Source: Acidobacteriota bacterium (GTDB taxonomy: Bacteria; Acidobacteriota; Terriglobia; Bryobacterales; Bryobacteraceae). Taken from it: DNA of 8,112 nt. A program made the position numbers and the translations under genes. Below, piece by piece: positions 6,958-8,112 of the stretch (within the stretch, counting starts at the first letter, position 1; every line of letters starts with the position of its first letter). The notes beneath the pieces are model-generated. The model was not told the DNA's origin, searched no databases, and was given only the letters and a program-made list of their open reading frames with translations. The stretch covers positions 1-8,112 of the forward strand of contig CANNLB010000075.1 in assembly GCA_947505565.1 (NCBI GenBank). Reading direction: 5' to 3'.

Positions 6958-7124
6958 TCTTGAATTATAGCTTTAGGCCGGGCGGCTGGGGCAGGGCGGG
7001 GGACCTTCTTGTCTTCGACGACCGGGCTGCGTTTCCCCGGCGAACGACTCACGGGGTCCGTCGGAGTCACAATCGCGGCAGCAAGCGCGAGATAAAACGG
7101 GAGAAGAAGGATGGCACGTCGCAT
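6846..7124 (-). CDS. Short putative exported peptide, 3' end uncertain
   Basis: ATG at 7124 is preceded by AGGAG (7128-7132) with a short 3-base spacer and starts a strong signal-peptide-like sequence (MRRAILLLPFYLALAAAIV), followed by a basic, proline-rich segment. As the sequence stands the frame gives 92 residues and runs 112 bases into the lipoprotein gene in another frame, where its composition becomes Arg/Ser-rich and implausible. A one-base change in the C5 run at 6998-7002 would end it close to 6967-6975, just before the lipoprotein, as a product of about 50 residues. The N-terminal half therefore looks real and the C-terminal half doubtful. It may be a genuine small secreted peptide, a frameshifted one or a chance frame. 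No family is recognised. Confidence 0.4.
   Translation of the reverse strand: MRRAILLLPFYLALAAAIVTPTDPVSRSPGKRSPVVEDKKVPRPAPAARPKAIIQECVTFSFLWPSRLARFCPRARKRLRRRSRSNKRSSTI
6964..6969 (-). promoter_or_regulatory. Possible -10 element of the lipoprotein-reductase-hemL block
   Basis: A perfect TATAAT read on the - strand ends 6 bases before the GTG start of the lipoprotein. A transcript from it would begin at or next to the GTG, so it would be leaderless. No -35 hexamer is seen at the expected distance (GCCCCA there), so chance occurrence in a short AT-rich gap is quite possible. Confidence 0.25.
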
Positions 7125-7127
7125 TGA

Positions 7128-7132
7128 CTCCT
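7128..7132 (-). promoter_or_regulatory. Ribosome binding site for the short exported peptide
   Basis: AGGAG on the - strand lies 3 bases before the ATG at 7122-7124. It is the only clear Shine-Dalgarno in this half of the window and is the main reason to prefer this ATG over the in-frame ATG 27 bases upstream, which would precede the hydrophobic signal. The spacing is shorter than optimal. Confidence 0.4.
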
Positions 7133-7165
7133 GATACGATCTCGCGGCCAAAACGTTCCACTACT

Positions 7166-8112
7166 TCATCGGGCGGGTGTAAAGAAAACGAATGGAGCCC
7201 AGTAGTAGGGTTTGGCGTACGGCCCGGTGGAAGTCACTCATAAGACGAGAGGTACTCCGGTTGTTGGCGTCCCAAAGCCCCGTGATCACGTTGTGCGCGC
7301 CCGCTTCCAGAATCGGCCAAGTCAAGCCGACCAAGCTTTCCCCGCTATCGTTGCGGGCACCCGCGCTCCGGCACGCCGAAAGCGTTACCAGTTCGGCGCG
7401 CTACGGCATATGGCGAATCTCCGCAGCAGAGATCGCCGAACCATCGTCGTGCCGAGTCAGCAGCAAAGCTAAGTGAAGCGGGTCCACCGGGTCCGTCACC
7501 GCATGGACCGCAAAATGGGCGTAGCGGTAGGAAGCAATCGGCTCAGCCAGCAGTCGGACTCGGATACAGGCCGAGCCCTCCAGCCGATTGGTCAGCAACG
7601 ACACTAGGGCCGCGGCGACGGCTCTTAGCTCCTGCCGGGCAAACGGAAGCGGCTGGTAACGCTTTGGCATGGTCTCGGGAGCCCCCACGAGAAGGGACTG
7701 CGTTCCCGTTAGGCGCGCCCGGCCCGACAGCCATAGAATGAGGGAAGGCACGAGCGCGACGGTTGCCATCCTCAAACCAATAGCGGTCCGGCCGTGTCGG
7801 CGAGGCGGTCGTCTCAAAATTGAGCGAGTGCAGAGGGCCATCCGGAACCAGAAAAACGCGGGTGCCGTTGGGCAGGTGGGCGGCGGCCGGACGAAGCAAC
7901 AGTTCAGTCAACTTACGGCGGGCCGGGGCATCACTCGAACCTGGATCCCGCAAGCCACCGTTAAACAGGCGGTATTCCTCAACTATGGGAGCGAGCGCCT
8001 TCAAGCCCGGCAGGGGGAAATTCGACAGTCACCGGCGTGATCGACCAGAGCCACGAACGTTCCCGGCTTACCGATTAGAACAGGATCACGTGCCCGGGGT
8101 CGCCGCAGCGAG
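7166..8112 (-). pseudogene. Decayed CHAT-domain (caspase-like) protein gene, 5' end outside window
   Basis: Joining three frames gives a near-complete CHAT peptidase domain, the caspase-like fold common in TPR-CHAT proteins. Segments in order are VLIGKPGTFVALVDHAGD (before 8018), LPGLKALAPIVEEY...VFLVPDGPLHSLNFE...DRYWFED, then ATVALVPSLILWLSG...SLLVGAP...YRYAHFAVHA with the catalytic His codon at 7503-7505, then LVTLSAC with the catalytic Cys codon at 7371-7373, and GLWDANNRSTSRLMSDFHR. Lesions are one base missing in the C5 run at 8013-8017, one base extra near 7765-7767, an amber TAG at 7401-7403 between His and Cys, and a jump near 7214-7229. At that jump the end motif KPYYWAPF (7190-7213) lies in another frame and about 25 residues seem lost. 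The frame closes with TGA at 7166-7168. The N-terminal region, often TPR repeats, is off the window. Sequencing error alone is unlikely to explain all four lesions. Confidence 0.85.

Noticed and set aside
7192..7476. Short + strand frames opposite the CHAT relic
   Set aside because: The opposite strand explains this stretch with clear CHAT motifs; the + strand translations show no family signature.
1..8112. CRISPR arrays, tRNA or rRNA genes, insertion sequence ends and attachment sites
   Set aside because: No regularly spaced repeats, cloverleaf, rRNA signature, transposase or paired inverted repeats were seen on reading both strands by eye.

Overview
The window reads as chromosomal DNA of a GC-rich Gram-negative bacterium, most likely an Acidobacteriota of the Solibacter/Bryobacter type. 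This assignment is an inference. It rests on a tightly packed PSD1 (DUF1553) plus DUF1501 gene pair, a CHAT-domain relic, a small Ala/Pro-rich lipoprotein and Tat or Sec export signals, a mix typical of Acidobacteriota and Planctomycetota. No rRNA or other taxonomic marker is present.

Left part (1-3578, + strand): three genes lie head to tail with spacings of 1 and 0 bases, so they are probably co-transcribed and translationally coupled. They are the C-terminal end of a DUF1553 protein, a complete DUF1501 protein with a twin-arginine export signal, and an unusual secreted two-domain protein. The last joins an FGE-sulfatase-fold domain to a class A beta-lactamase-like serine hydrolase domain. 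The FGE half lacks the catalytic cysteine pair. The hydrolase half keeps SxxK, SDN and KSG but has no recognisable deacylation glutamate motif. All three products should act outside the cytoplasm. Their substrate cannot be read from the sequence.

Middle part (3579-4149): 571 bases without a convincing gene, between converging transcription units. Eight bases after the stop of the fusion gene a GTGCG opens a long structured-looking, non-coding stretch. It resembles the 5' (domain I) part of a bacterial group II intron, but no reverse transcriptase and no domain V were found. I treat it as a probable intron remnant at moderate to low confidence.

Right part (4150-8112, - strand): reading leftwards there is a decayed CHAT-domain (caspase-like) gene, a small putative exported peptide gene, a small lipoprotein gene, a geranylgeranyl-reductase-family flavoprotein and hemL. 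The lipoprotein and reductase genes overlap by 4 bases (GTGA), and hemL starts 7 bases after the reductase stop, so these three form an operon-like block. HemL makes 5-aminolevulinate for tetrapyrroles. The reductase probably saturates a prenyl chain.

The CHAT relic carries two frameshifts, one in-frame amber codon and an apparent out-of-frame deletion near its C-terminus, while its catalytic His and Cys codons survive. I see no clearly new defence or mobile system. The most distinctive items are the FGE/beta-lactamase-fold fusion, the intron-like relic and the multi-lesion CHAT pseudogene.
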